64,000 nt of DNA from assembly GCF_900177675.1 (NCBI RefSeq), contig NZ_FXWM01000001.1, positions 1,745,001 to 1,809,000 of the forward strand. Direction: 5' to 3'. The stretch is from Bacillus sp. OV166. Lineage in GTDB: Bacteria; Bacillota; Bacilli; Bacillales; Cytobacillaceae. A model generated the notes under the pieces. The model saw nothing but the letters and a program-made list of their open reading frames with translations. It was not told the DNA's origin and searched no databases. Shown piece by piece: positions 36,166 to 45,416 of this stretch. Both the position numbers and the translations under genes were made by a program. Positions within the stretch are counted from its first letter, which is position 1, and each line of letters opens with the position of its first letter.

Positions 36166-36711
36166 TTGTGCAAATATATTGGCTCGTTTCCATTTACTAA
36201 ATGCATCTAATTCGCTGGAAATTTTTTTTACTGTAAAGCCAATCAAGGCGGCGTCATCCAATATGCCAAGCCCGATGATGAAATCTGGTACTAAATCAAG
36301 TGGTGAAACAAAATAAAGCAGGGTTCCGACAACGGTAAGAATTGTACTGGGAGAGACATTTTTATATTCACCCTTCGAATAAGATTTAACCAGATCAAAA
36401 AATAATTGCAATTTTTCCCAAACTTCTTCTAAGTTTTGTTTTTTCTCATTTGCCATTTTTATTGCTTTGTTTAGTAAGCCTTGTGTTTTTTGCTGATCGC
36501 CGAGGAAATCTTTAGCTTTGACATTATATTTTTGCTGCTCTTTTTCAAAAATCTTCTTTTTACTTAACAACCTGTCCACTTCCTTTTTTAAAAGACCATC
36601 CTTAGTGTTCCACCAAATTAAAAAAACCATGAGATAATAAATCACAAAAAAAACAAAAACCAGGCGCATGAGCACCTGGTTTTCTACTACTATATTAAAC
36701 AATGTTTTCAT
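36148..36711 (-). CDS. YkvA-family (DUF1232) membrane protein
   Basis: A 187-aa protein with an N-terminal membrane span (about 13-32), a charged coiled middle, and the DUF1232 core near residues 130-165: TLLYFVSPLDLVPDFI, then GILDDAALIGF. Function is unknown. Its ATG 36711 lies within the last codons of the FtsH-like gene (17-base overlap), so it is translationally coupled to that protease, which suggests a shared membrane quality-control role (inference). Confidence 0.85.
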   Translation of the reverse strand: MKTLFNIVVENQVLMRLVFVFFVIYYLMVFLIWWNTKDGLLKKEVDRLLSKKKIFEKEQQKYNVKAKDFLGDQQKTQGLLNKAIKMANEKKQNLEEVWEKLQLFFDLVKSYSKGEYKNVSPSTILTVVGTLLYFVSPLDLVPDFIIGLGILDDAALIGFTVKKISSELDAFSKWKRANIFAQENPLD

Positions 36712-38446
36712 TTAAATTAGTCTGCGTTCCCCATACAATATCTTCGATTTCAGAGCCTTCAAGGGTTTCTTTCTTTAATAAAGCCTCGACTAATTGCTGA
36801 TACTGATTATGATGACTATTAATGAGGTTTTCTGCTTTTTCTAATGCTTTGCCAAATAGTTCTTGCATTTTTTCTTCTTTATCTTGTTTATTGAAGGTCA
36901 ACTGGAATCCTTCTTGAAGCATTCCGGTATCCACCATTTGTTCAATGATTTGTTTTGCCTGCTGCACGTCTCCACCAACTCCGATACTGTGTTCACCCAA
37001 ATGCATTCTTTCGGCAACTCCGCCGGCTAATACCATTGCCACACGCTCTAGTAAGTCACTGGTTGTCGACAAGTGTAGTTCCTTTGGAATGGGTGCAACA
37101 TAACCCAGCGCCTCACCGCGAGGGATAATGGTTGCTTTTCTAACAGAACCTGGCTTCGTTAGTGATGCCACAATGGCATGACCTGCTTCATGTATGGCAA
37201 CCCTCCGCTTTGTTTCAAGGTCTTGCAATGAACGGGAAGTACTCCCTAAGATGGTTCTATCAAGGGCATAGTCAAGATCATGCTTCTTAATCATATCCTG
37301 CCCATTTCGAACGGCTCTCCTACTTGCCGTTTCAAAAAGGGACTGAAGCTCTGCACCTGAAAAACCAGAGGTGCTTTCTGCTAATTCATCTAATTTTGAA
37401 AGTACATCTTTAGCAAAAGACTTACCTTTAGCATGAATACCAATGATTTCTCTTCTGCCTTTTGTGTCAGGCAGCGGTACATGAAAGGAGAAGTCGATTC
37501 TTCCTGGTCGCAGAAAGGCTTCATCAAGCAAGTCTTTTCTATTGGTTGCAGCAATAAATAGAATTCCATCATTTGAATGTCCGCCATCAAGCTGTACAAG
37601 TAATTCAGTTAATGTTTTTTCTGCTTCCTCGCCACCATGTGCCTTTCTTTTAGCAGCTAGAGCATCTACTTCATCGATGAAAATAACAGCTGGACTTTGC
37701 TTTCTTGCAGTTTTAAACAAGGAACGGACCCGACTGGCCCCTACACCAATGAACATTTCATTAAAAGCTGATCCACTGGCTGTAAAAAATGAAGCATTTA
37801 GTTCACGAGCAATTGCTTGAGCAAGTAAGGTTTTACCAGTTCCAGGAGGTCCGTACAAGAGTATGCCTTTCGGTGGTTTAATTCCTAATTTTGTTGCTCG
37901 TTCCGGTTCTTTTAGGGTAGTAAGTGTTTGTAATATTTCTTCCTTCATTTCGTCTCCGAGGCCACCTACATCTTTTAAGCTAATAGAAGGAAGTGCGCGA
38001 GAATTGGCGACACTATCTTTCATTGAATTATTTAATCCGAGGCTGCCCTTTGTTTTTTGAAGAGCCAATGCTGCTCCAGCCAGAAGAAGAATAACACCAC
38101 CCAAAATCCACTTTCCATATTTACTGCTAGTGGAGTATGAGTATTCGATATTATATTTTCCAACCAGTTTGTCTAACATTTGACTATTGGGAGGAACATG
38201 GGAAATAAATTCGCCTTCCCTTGTTTGAATATATAGGCTCCCATCAGGTTTTTCAATTAGTTTAACTACTTTTCCTTGTTGATCTTGAATGGTTTTCTCA
38301 ACAGAAGAGAAGGGAATAGCGACTTCATTATTTGTGGTCTGGACGACCCAGATCGTTCCTGCAATAACTAATATAAACGCTGCAATTAGCGGAATAAACT
38401 TTGAAACTTTTCGTATACTTTGATTCAATGCCTTCATCTCCTTCAA
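36695..38446 (-). CDS. FtsH-like ATP-dependent zinc metalloprotease
   Basis: A membrane AAA+ protease of 583 aa, shorter than the roughly 640 aa of housekeeping FtsH. Two membrane spans (about 18-36 and 113-132) flank a small extracytoplasmic part. The AAA domain has Walker A GPPGTGKT, Walker B FIDEVDAL and arginine-finger region LRPGRID. The protease site is HEAGH, with the third metal ligand probably the Asp in GVGGDVQQAKQ. Start is ambiguous among TTG 38446, ATG 38437 and TTG 38431. It is probably a second, accessory FtsH, because the usual ftsH neighbours (tilS, hpt) are absent. Confidence 0.88.
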   Translation of the reverse strand: MKEMKALNQSIRKVSKFIPLIAAFILVIAGTIWVVQTTNNEVAIPFSSVEKTIQDQQGKVVKLIEKPDGSLYIQTREGEFISHVPPNSQMLDKLVGKYNIEYSYSTSSKYGKWILGGVILLLAGAALALQKTKGSLGLNNSMKDSVANSRALPSISLKDVGGLGDEMKEEILQTLTTLKEPERATKLGIKPPKGILLYGPPGTGKTLLAQAIARELNASFFTASGSAFNEMFIGVGASRVRSLFKTARKQSPAVIFIDEVDALAAKRKAHGGEEAEKTLTELLVQLDGGHSNDGILFIAATNRKDLLDEAFLRPGRIDFSFHVPLPDTKGRREIIGIHAKGKSFAKDVLSKLDELAESTSGFSGAELQSLFETASRRAVRNGQDMIKKHDLDYALDRTILGSTSRSLQDLETKRRVAIHEAGHAIVASLTKPGSVRKATIIPRGEALGYVAPIPKELHLSTTSDLLERVAMVLAGGVAERMHLGEHSIGVGGDVQQAKQIIEQMVDTGMLQEGFQLTFNKQDKEEKMQELFGKALEKAENLINSHHNQYQQLVEALLKKETLEGSEIEDIVWGTQTNLNENIV

Positions 38447-38525
38447 CAGAATACTACTCTATTATAAAGGTATTTCCAGAAAAATGGATGTGGGAATCGT
38501 TGGGAAACTCTTGTGTCGTAATGAA

Positions 38526-38562
38526 AAAACACCAGCACTTTTTTGAATAGTGTGGTGTCTTT
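38526..38562 (-). terminator. terminator of the small hypothetical gene
   Basis: On the minus strand ACACCACACT pairs with AGTG-c-TGGTGT, followed by T6. Confidence 0.75.
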
Positions 38563-38570
38563 AATAAAGA

Positions 38571-38831
38571 TTAGGATAATAGACGTAGATGTGGAATAAT
38601 TGGCATCAATACACTCTGAGCAATCACACCAATGCTTGCACCTATACTCGATGCTTTACTCCATTTAAAAACATGAACTTTTTTGTCTTTTCCTTCATAC
38701 AAAAATAATAGCTGTTCGCCTTCCTCAGCAATTCCAATTTTTTTATAAGAAATGTTATTCTCCTTTAAAACAATATCAAAGGCTTTATGCAATAAATTTA
38801 TGGTCTGTTGATCAATTTTTATAATATTCAT
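38571..38831 (-). CDS. hypothetical small protein
   Basis: An 86-aa protein I do not recognise. The first ~60 residues are a soluble alpha/beta stretch; a short hydrophobic C-terminal segment (about 62-82: SIGASIGVIAQSVLMPII) could be a tail anchor or amphipathic helix. ACGGAGG precedes ATG 38831, and it has its own terminator, so it looks like a real expressed gene. It is upstream of and divergent from prfC. Confidence 0.65.
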   Translation of the reverse strand: MNIIKIDQQTINLLHKAFDIVLKENNISYKKIGIAEEGEQLLFLYEGKDKKVHVFKWSKASSIGASIGVIAQSVLMPIIPHLRLLS

Positions 38832-39032
38832 TTCCCGTTACCTCCGTTGTGATTATGTATGAACGGTCCTTAATACAATGATTTCCGCGTACCTTCATTA
38901 TATTCTTTCTGAACACGGGATTAAAGAAATAATCGATGCTGATTCATATTGAAATATTGCAAAGTTAGCGTTTCAGAGATAAGATTGAGGTTATGGACAA
39001 AAATTTTTATTGTCAAAAGAGAGGAAAACGAA

Positions 39033-40613
39033 ATGGGTAACAATTTTAAAGAAGATGTATTGTCACGCCGGACATTTGCGATTATTTCCCACCCTGATGC
39101 CGGTAAAACCACGCTAACTGAAAAATTATTATTATTCGGCGGTGCCATTCGTGATGCGGGCACTGTAAAAGCGAAAAAAACGGGAAAGTTTGCTACAAGT
39201 GATTGGATGGAAATTGAAAAGCAGCGGGGAATATCGGTAACCTCCAGTGTAATGCAATTTGACTATGATGGATTCCGTGTCAATATTTTGGATACTCCTG
39301 GCCACCAAGATTTCAGTGAAGATACGTACCGTACTTTGATGGCTGTAGATAGTGCTGTGATGATCGTCGATGCTGCAAAAGGGATTGAGGCACAAACACT
39401 CAAGCTTTTTAAAGTATGCCGGATGCGTGGTATTCCAATTTTTACATTTATGAATAAACTTGATCGCCAAGGCAAGCCGCCACTTGAACTTTTGGCTGAA
39501 TTAGAAGAGGTTCTCGGCATTGAATCATATCCGATGAACTGGCCGATTGGGATGGGGAAAGAGTTCCTTGGAATTTATGATCGATTTAACAATAGGGTTG
39601 AACAGTTCCGTGTCGATGAGGAAGAACGATTTATTCCATTAAATGAAGACGGGGAAATAGCCGGGGACCACCAGCTAAAAACGTCGGGACTTTATGATCA
39701 AACACTTGATGAAATCATGTTGCTTAATGAGGCTGGAAATGAATTTTCAGCGGAAAAAGTAGCAGCTGGTAACCTGACACCTGTTTTCTTTGGTAGTGCG
39801 CTAACTGCCTTTGGTGTCCAAACATTTCTTGAGTCTTACCTAGAGTTTGCTCCGCCCCCAAAGGCGCGTAATTCATCCATTGGGGAAATTGATCCATTAG
39901 GGAACCAATTTTCAGGTTTTGTCTTTAAAATTCAAGCAAATATGAATCCGGCACACCGAGACAGGATTGCTTTTGTACGAGTGTGTTCTGGAAAATTTGA
40001 GCGAGGAATGACAGTGAATATTCCGCGTTTGAATAAACAAATAAAGCTTTCTCAATCGACATCGTTTATGGCGGAAGAACGAAATACGGTAGATGAGGCA
40101 GTTAGTGGAGATATTATCGGCTTATACGATACAGGCACTTACCAAATTGGCGACACACTGACCTCTGGAAAGGATGACTTTCAATATGAAAGACTGCCTC
40201 AGTTTACACCAGAACTGTATGTCAGAGTTTCTGCCAAAAACGTGATGAAGCAAAAATCATTTTATAAAGGAATTCAGCAGCTCGTCCAAGAAGGAGCAAT
40301 TCAGCTTTATAAAACAATTAAAATGGATGACTATTTATTAGGTGCAGTTGGTCAATTGCAGTTTGAGGTTTTTGAGCATCGAATGAGAAATGAGTATAAT
40401 GCAGAAGTATTAATGGAACGGATGGGGTCGAAAATAGCTCGTTGGGTTGAGGGTGAAACCGTCGATGAAAATTTATCGAGTTCCCGTTCTCTTCTAGTTA
40501 AAGACAGATATGACCATTATGTATTTTTGTTTGAAAATGACTTTGCTCTCCGTTGGTTTCAAGAGAAAAATCCAACAGTTAAACTCTATAATCCAATGGA
40601 TCAGGAGACTTAA
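39033..40613 (+). CDS. prfC: peptide chain release factor 3
   Basis: A translational GTPase that removes RF1/RF2 from the ribosome after termination. It is 526 aa. G1 [12 protein letters not shown], the switch region [10 protein letters not shown]3 DTPGHQDF and G4 NKLD are all intact, followed by the domain II/III block. ATG 39033 follows GAGAGG and gives the family N-terminus; the in-frame ATG at 38949 is rejected. RF3 is not universal among bacilli, so its presence is informative. Confidence 0.95.
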   Translation: MGNNFKEDVLSRRTFAIISHPDAGKTTLTEKLLLFGGAIRDAGTVKAKKTGKFATSDWMEIEKQRGISVTSSVMQFDYDGFRVNILDTPGHQDFSEDTYRTLMAVDSAVMIVDAAKGIEAQTLKLFKVCRMRGIPIFTFMNKLDRQGKPPLELLAELEEVLGIESYPMNWPIGMGKEFLGIYDRFNNRVEQFRVDEEERFIPLNEDGEIAGDHQLKTSGLYDQTLDEIMLLNEAGNEFSAEKVAAGNLTPVFFGSALTAFGVQTFLESYLEFAPPPKARNSSIGEIDPLGNQFSGFVFKIQANMNPAHRDRIAFVRVCSGKFERGMTVNIPRLNKQIKLSQSTSFMAEERNTVDEAVSGDIIGLYDTGTYQIGDTLTSGKDDFQYERLPQFTPELYVRVSAKNVMKQKSFYKGIQQLVQEGAIQLYKTIKMDDYLLGAVGQLQFEVFEHRMRNEYNAEVLMERMGSKIARWVEGETVDENLSSSRSLLVKDRYDHYVFLFENDFALRWFQEKNPTVKLYNPMDQET

Positions 40614-40845
40614 GAAAAGTGGCAGGTTTGATACCTTCCCTTTTTTACAGATTGATAAAACAGGAAATTCAGACTAGTTCGCTGAGATTGGGTTAGATTT
40701 GTCCAATACTACTTACGCATCCTAAAAAAGAATTAAGGTTGGGAAATAATATTGATTTTCTGTTATTTTTTTACATAATCTGGATAAGCTAAGTTGAAGT
40801 GTTTTTTAGCTTACAAAAATATGCCATGAGAAGCGGGATTGTACG

Positions 40846-41322
40846 ATGAAAAAAATGAGCAAACTCGAAGCTGTTTTATGGAATATTGCTTTTCCTGGTT
40901 TTAGTCAATTGTTAATGGGTCAATATATCAAAGGAATATTGTTCGTTGCATTAGAAGTAATGATCAATGCCAAAAGTCACTTTAATATGGGAATTATGTT
41001 GAGCTTCTTAGGAGAAATTGACAGGGCACATGCGGTTCTAAATTATCAATGGCTTATGTTTTATCCATGTGTCTATATGTTTTCCATGTGGGATGGTTAT
41101 CGTTCTGCCATGCCTAAAGAGGAAAAATACACATTTTTACCATTTGTCTTCGGTGCGTACTTCGTCACTGTGGGTTTAATGCTGTCACCTAAAGTCACGA
41201 TTCTAAAAGTTCACCCAGGCCCTATATTTTTACCGATGTTGTTTTTAATTCCAGGGCTGCTAATTGGCTTTGTATTAAAATTTTTAATGTCTATAAAGCT
41301 TCGAAAAAAAATGATCGAATAA
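40846..41322 (+). CDS. hypothetical multi-span membrane protein
   Basis: A 158-aa protein with about four membrane segments. It opens with AVLWNIAFPGFSQLLMGQYIKG, a pattern shared by many small TM2-like or 'PGxGQ' membrane proteins of unknown role. ATG 40846 lacks a strong ribosome site (AGAAGCGGG upstream). It is monocistronic, with a strong terminator before the sigI region. I cannot assign a function. Confidence 0.7.
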   Translation: MKKMSKLEAVLWNIAFPGFSQLLMGQYIKGILFVALEVMINAKSHFNMGIMLSFLGEIDRAHAVLNYQWLMFYPCVYMFSMWDGYRSAMPKEEKYTFLPFVFGAYFVTVGLMLSPKVTILKVHPGPIFLPMLFLIPGLLIGFVLKFLMSIKLRKKMIE

Positions 41323-41361
41323 AAAGCTTCAAATCAGGATATATCTGGTTTGAAGCTTTTT
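41321..41361 (+). terminator. terminator
   Basis: AAAAAGCTTCAAA pairs with TTTGAAGCTTTTT; the inner CAG / CTG pair extends the stem. Confidence 0.9.
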
Positions 41362-41385
41362 ATTGGGAAAATTTTTTTTATTATA

Positions 41386-41416
41386 ACCCCCACAAACTGG
41401 TTCAGAAGAAACGTAA
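41386..41416 (+). promoter_or_regulatory. possible SigI-type promoter upstream of sigI
   Basis: ACCCCC (41386-41391) and CGTAA (41412-41416) resemble the ACCCCC / CGAA elements I recall for the autoregulated SigI promoter, but the 20-base spacing and one mismatch make this tentative. Confidence 0.3.
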
Positions 41417-41566
41417 CTATGTAGTAAAAAGAAAAAGGCAATAATCCTCTAAACAATAAACAGGAAATGATAGGCATTCTTGGTGCTATCTTTTTCTAAA
41501 TGCTTTACACCCATAAAGTCAAATATAACAGCATTATGTTATAATTGGTCGAATAGAGGTGAGCAA

Positions 41567-42313
41567 ATGCTAAGTTTATTGTTTATGGCCAAAAAGAAAA
41601 AAAGAACTTTGGAAGAAACCGTTCTCTTAATTCAACAAGGTGAGCAATACCTACTTGACGAAATTATCAGTGCTTATAAGCCATTTATTGCAAAAACAGT
41701 GTCTTCAGTATGTAGACGATATATCTATGAAACCGATGATGAATTTAGCATTGGTCTCATCGCATTTAACGAAGCGATTGAGAAATACTCAACTGAGCGC
41801 GGAAGTTCTTTATTGAGTTTTTCCGAAGTCATAATCAAAAGAAGAGTTATTGACTATATCCGTAAACAGTCAAAAAATCAACACCTAAGTTTTGATTTAA
41901 CTAATGATACCAAAGACGAAGAGTCAGTAGGAACAATCATTGTTAACGAGCTCTCACTTGATGACTACAATAAAAAGAATGATGATCAACTAAGGAAAGA
42001 TGAAATCCTTCACTTTCAAAAATTATTGAATACCTTTGATTTAAGTTTCAGTGACTTAGTTGAGAATTCACCTAAGCACTTCGACGCCCGAAAAAATGCC
42101 ATTATAATAGCGAAAATGTTAGTAGAAAATCAGGGATTAAAAGAATTGTTATTTACGAACAAGCGTCTTCCCATTAAGCAATTAGAAAAAATGGTAGATG
42201 TCAGCAGAAAGACAATTGAACGGAACAGGAAATATATTATTGCCATTGCACTTATTTTAGCGGGTGATTATATCTTTATGAAAGATTACATAAAGGGGGT
42301 GCTTGAAACATGA
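41567..42313 (+). CDS. sigI: RNA polymerase sigma factor SigI
   Basis: A 248-aa heat- and cell-wall-stress sigma factor of the SigI type. Seen: the region 2 core DEFSIGLIAFNEAIEKY and IKRRVIDYIRKQS, plus a C-terminal helix-turn-helix-like segment with LPIKQLEKMVDVSRKTIERNRKYI. ATG 41567 follows GAGGTGAGC; the in-frame ATG at 41480 is rejected. The stop overlaps rsgI (ATGA), the standard sigI-rsgI coupling. Confidence 0.94.
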   Translation: MLSLLFMAKKKKRTLEETVLLIQQGEQYLLDEIISAYKPFIAKTVSSVCRRYIYETDDEFSIGLIAFNEAIEKYSTERGSSLLSFSEVIIKRRVIDYIRKQSKNQHLSFDLTNDTKDEESVGTIIVNELSLDDYNKKNDDQLRKDEILHFQKLLNTFDLSFSDLVENSPKHFDARKNAIIIAKMLVENQGLKELLFTNKRLPIKQLEKMVDVSRKTIERNRKYIIAIALILAGDYIFMKDYIKGVLET

Positions 42314-43515
42314 AAAAGGGAGTTGTAATGGAAATAGATGATGCATTCCTAACGCTTTTAACCCCTGAAGGTGAGTTTTTGCATGCCAAGAGACAAAATC
42401 AGCCATATGTAATTGGAGAAGAAATCCATTTTTTTTCGATTGAAAGTGTTAAAACTACGAATCATTTTAATACATTAAAAAATGTTTTTAAATTAAAACC
42501 AGTTTGGGTGCTAATGGCAGCATTATTTATCTTCCTCGGTTCGTTTTTTCCCATGTATCAAAATAATAAGGCATATGCCTATATGTCCATCGATGTAAAT
42601 CCAAGTATTGAGTTAAGTATTAATAAAAAAATGCAGGTTGTAGAGGTAACTGGTTATAACAAAGAAGGAAAAGAGATTATTTCCCAATTGAATAAATGGG
42701 AAAAAGAGGATGTTTCTAAAGTAGCTCAAACTATTTTGGCTGAAATGAAAAAAGAAGGCTACTTGAATACTAAGGAAAACATTATTATTTCCACGGTCCG
42801 GACAAAAGAGGCTGAAGTTAAGATTGATAAAAAGCTTCAAGAGAATATTGATGAGATCAAGGCGTCATTGAACAAACAAAAGTTTGGAATTACAGTTTTA
42901 AAAGCTACGAAAAGTGAATGGAAAAAAGCTCATAAGCTTGGTATCACAACTGGGAAATACAAGAAAAACAAAGTTCAGGGTTCTATTAATCAAAATGAGA
43001 AGACAAAAGATAAGGGCGGAAAACTTGATAGGAAAGCTATACCCTTAAGTTCGGCTAACACAAATCCCTTAGGTCAATTCAAAAAACAAACAGAAAATAA
43101 GGCCATCGAAAACAATGGGATTGCAGGAAATAAAAAGCAAACTGAAAAAATATGGTTAAACGGCAAATTCATACCACCTGGGCAGTTAAAAAAGATCGAA
43201 GATGATCAACTAAAACAGAAACAACAACAACCCAAAAAGCAAAATAATCAAAGGGAAAAATCATCTGGAAATCAAAAATCAAAAAGCAACGAAATAAATA
43301 AAGAGAAAGACAGTCAAAAAGAGAAAGACAGTCAAAAAGAGAAAGACAGTCAAAAATGGAAAGACAGTCAAAAAGAGAAAGACAGTCAAAAATGGAAAGG
43401 CAGAAATATCGGAGAACATCAAGGGGAATATAACCAAAAGTATAAAGAGAAAAACAGCGAAAAACAAAATGGGAAAAGTTACCAAAAATATAATCACAAT
43501 CAAAAGGATAAATAA
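42310..43515 (+). CDS. rsgI: anti-sigma factor RsgI
   Basis: A membrane-bound partner that holds SigI inactive. It is 401 aa. The N-terminal RsgI_N domain (1-50) starts KKGVVMEIDDAFLTLLTPEGEF. A single membrane span lies at about 60-80. An extracytoplasmic conserved block includes YAYMSIDVNPSIELSIN. The C-terminal ~170 residues are a Lys/Gln-rich disordered tail with five hexapeptide units (EKDSQK or WKDSQK). GGGGGTGCT precedes the start, which overlaps sigI. The tail replaces the ligand-binding modules seen in clostridial RsgI proteins. Confidence 0.93.
   Translation: MKKGVVMEIDDAFLTLLTPEGEFLHAKRQNQPYVIGEEIHFFSIESVKTTNHFNTLKNVFKLKPVWVLMAALFIFLGSFFPMYQNNKAYAYMSIDVNPSIELSINKKMQVVEVTGYNKEGKEIISQLNKWEKEDVSKVAQTILAEMKKEGYLNTKENIIISTVRTKEAEVKIDKKLQENIDEIKASLNKQKFGITVLKATKSEWKKAHKLGITTGKYKKNKVQGSINQNEKTKDKGGKLDRKAIPLSSANTNPLGQFKKQTENKAIENNGIAGNKKQTEKIWLNGKFIPPGQLKKIEDDQLKQKQQQPKKQNNQREKSSGNQKSKSNEINKEKDSQKEKDSQKEKDSQKWKDSQKEKDSQKWKGRNIGEHQGEYNQKYKEKNSEKQNGKSYQKYNHNQKDK
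43302..43396 (+). repeat. 18-bp tandem repeat in rsgI, about 5 copies
   Basis: Units of GAGAAAGACAGTCAAAAA (or tggaaagacagtc...) encode EKDSQK/WKDSQK. The length keeps frame, so copy number can vary without breaking RsgI. Confidence 0.85.
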
Positions 43516-43544
43516 AGTCCGGATATATTATCCCGGACTTTTTT
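43516..43544 (+). terminator. sigI-rsgI terminator
   Basis: AGTCCGG / CCGGACT is followed by T6, directly after the rsgI stop. Confidence 0.9.
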
Positions 43545-43558
43545 CCATATTTATTAAA

Positions 43559-43762
43559 TTATTTTTGAGTGAATTGTCCAGAAATTTGTGCTTGGGCTTG
43601 TTGAACAAGGCGTTTTGTAATTTCGCCACCTACAGACCCGTTTGCTCTTGAAACAGTATCTGAACCTAAATTAACGCCGAATTCTTGGGCAATTTCGTAT
43701 TTTACCTGGTCTAAATATTGTTCAATCCCAGGCACTAACAACTTGTTACTGCTATTGGCCAT
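43559..43762 (-). CDS. alpha/beta-type small acid-soluble spore protein
   Basis: A 67-aa DNA-coating protein of the spore core. Seen: the GPR-protease recognition region YEIAQEFG, then [22 protein letters not shown], the SASP signature. ATG 43762 follows AAGGAG at 9 bases; the three extra upstream codons are rejected. It is monocistronic and expected to be expressed by SigG in the forespore. Confidence 0.95.
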   Translation of the reverse strand: MANSSNKLLVPGIEQYLDQVKYEIAQEFGVNLGSDTVSRANGSVGGEITKRLVQQAQAQISGQFTQK

Positions 43763-43888
43763 TTTATTCAACTCCTTCTTTTCGGTACAGAGATAATTTC
43801 AGCTCTGTATAAGTATTATTTATTTATTTTTGTGATTTATAAGTGGTAATGTTTTTCGGTTTTGGATTTTAAATTTTGATAAGAATAA

Positions 43889-43912
43889 AAAAAGAGCCCT
43901 TCGGCTCCTCTT
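43889..43912 (-). terminator. terminator of the former glc operon
   Basis: GAGCC-cttc-GGCTC with an A-rich left flank (T-run on the minus strand) lies just after the glcF remnant. Confidence 0.65.
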
Positions 43913-43915
43913 TCA

Positions 43916-44200
43916 TTATTTTTTAACTGCTTCTAATAGCAGGTCAACGATGTGTACACCTCTCATTTTCTCAGAGAGTCCTTCTTTTTCAATCCCAACT
44001 TTCATTTGCAATAAGCAGCCAGGGTTGGCAGTAACAATAGTTGATGGATGTGTGTCTTTTGCTTGTACCATTTTGTAATCAAGCATTTTCATCGACATTT
44101 CTGACTCAATAATATTATATATTCCTGCCGAACCACAGCAACGGTCGGCGTCTTTCATTTTCTGCATACTCTACACCTTTAATAGACTGGAGAAGCCGTC
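43916..44200 (-). pseudogene. glcF: 3' remnant of glycolate oxidase iron-sulfur subunit gene
   Basis: Only the last ~95 codons remain. The frame MKDADRCCGSAGIYN...TIVTANPGCLLQMK...GVHIVDLL is the C-terminal CCG domain of GlcF. Upstream, RLLQSIKGVEYAE continues the match in another frame. One extra A in the A4 run at 44158-44161 explains the shift. The N-terminal ferredoxin domain is gone. The fragment abuts the cdaR remnant, with glcD missing between them. Confidence 0.88.
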
Positions 44201-44664
44201 TTGGATAGATAAAAGCTTTGCTCTGCTTAAAAATGAGTCGTTCCATTCTTTAGCTTGAACCCAATCCATAATGAATGATTCTACAGCACGCGTGTGCCAA
44301 TCAAACTGCTCAGTATAATAATTTTCACTTATGAGGAGTTCCGTCATTTTTCGGATCACTTCACCAAAAGGGGTGACTTTATCTGGTTCACCTGTGATTC
44401 CAATAACTCCAATTACATCATGTTGAAAGAAGATTGGTAAATTAATCCCTGCTTTCACACCTGTTAACTTTAATTGATCTTCTTCTGTAATAATCTGCTT
44501 TTGCTTTTTTGTGCAGTAACCAATGCCCCTTCATGGAAGGTCCTGACACGTTCTAAGTCTGTACTTGCAATGATATACCCGTCTGTGTTAACAACAATAA
44601 TATCTTCACCGATTAATTTTCTCACTTCTTTAACTATTTTTTCTGCTAACTCAGGTAATAGCAA
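44195..44664 (-). pseudogene. 5' remnant of a CdaR/YsfB-type sugar-diacid regulator gene
   Basis: The N-terminal sugar-diacid recognition domain is encoded in two frames: MLLPELAEKIVKEVRK...HEGALVTAQK, and then VKAGINLPIFFQHDVIGVIGITG...WNDSFLSRAKLLSI. Changing the A6 run at 44505-44510 (minus strand) to A7 rejoins them. After LLSI the match stops and GlcF sequence begins, so the HTH-bearing C-terminus has been deleted. In B. subtilis ysfB precedes glcD-glcF, the order implied here. Confidence 0.88.
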
Positions 44665-44713
44665 CGCGAAAAATGCTCACTTTTATTATATCAATGTTTA
44701 TTTTGAGGTGTAT

Positions 44714-44750
44714 GTTAAAAAAAACACTCTGGGTGGATATCCCAGAGTGT
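44714..44750 (-). terminator. terminator of the DUF3905-like gene
   Basis: ACACTCTGGG / CCCAGAGTGT is followed on the minus strand by a T-run (A-run at 44717-44724). Confidence 0.85.
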
Positions 44751-44764
44751 GATCAAATTATAAA

Positions 44765-45118
44765 TTAATCGCTTCCTTTACTAACATCTTTTGTGGGATG
44801 CATAAAAGGGTAAGCTTGTGGTTTCTTTTTACTTTCTAATAAATCACGATTTTCGGCTGTGTTCCAGCCGATATCGTTTGTAGGGTGAACCCATTCATCT
44901 CCAGCCATGATAGCGGGGTCTGTATCTTTTGTCCAGGTTTCTAATGGTGAATTAGAAGAGGCGTATATACTATCACCAATTGTCACACCATGTTTATTTA
45001 CAAAAGGAGGCTCCATCTTTATTCCAGTACCTTCAAAGCTTGGGGCATTAATTTGATGTGGCATCGTTTCATTCATGCTTACCTGATCCGCAGACTGTGT
45101 ATTCTTCGCATTTTTCAT
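44765..45118 (-). CDS. DUF3905-like small hydrophilic protein
   Basis: A 117-aa soluble protein without membrane segments. The core DPAIMAGDEWVHPTNDIGW matches my memory of DUF3905 proteins of Bacillus, many of which are sporulation-linked. GGAGTG precedes ATG 45118. It is monocistronic with a terminator. Function is unknown. Confidence 0.7.
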   Translation of the reverse strand: MKNAKNTQSADQVSMNETMPHQINAPSFEGTGIKMEPPFVNKHGVTIGDSIYASSNSPLETWTKDTDPAIMAGDEWVHPTNDIGWNTAENRDLLESKKKPQAYPFMHPTKDVSKGSD

Positions 45119-45254
45119 TTTTGCATCACTCCTGTTTTTTCTTATTTTCTTCGAGTCATGGGATTTTATTTATGAAAAATAAGGAAAGGAATGATAACTC
45201 TATATTTGTTCAAAACTATGGTAGTAAGATTAATTTTTAAGGGAGGATTATTCC

Positions 45255-45416
45255 ATGGCTAAGCGCAAAGCAGAATTTGATGCAGTAGAAAAATATACAA
45301 AAACACCACATAAAAATGTTCAGGAAAGTGAATTTTCTGCGGAATTTACCGATAATAACAATGCTATAAGGTTTCAAAATCGAAATTCAAAATTAGGAAA
45401 AAAGGGAAGAAGCTAA
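45255..45416 (+). CDS. tiny hypothetical protein (53 aa)
   Basis: A 53-residue, Lys/Arg-rich protein: MAKRKAEFDAVEKYTKT..., with motif ESEFSAEFTDNN and a basic C-terminus. GGGAGGA precedes ATG 45255 at 7 bases. Its stop TAA overlaps the next ATG (TAATG), so the two small genes are coupled. The length and composition recall minor spore proteins, but I do not recognise the family. Confidence 0.65.
   Translation: MAKRKAEFDAVEKYTKTPHKNVQESEFSAEFTDNNNAIRFQNRNSKLGKKGRS

Noticed and set aside
41503..41545. TTTACA...TATAAT as a sigma-A promoter for sigI
   Set aside because: The spacing is about 30 bases; no good -35 lies at 16-18 bases from TATAAT.
43279..43503. 74-codon minus-strand frame within rsgI
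   Set aside because: Antisense shadow of the EKDSQK repeat; it has a hydrophobic low-complexity product and no ribosome site.
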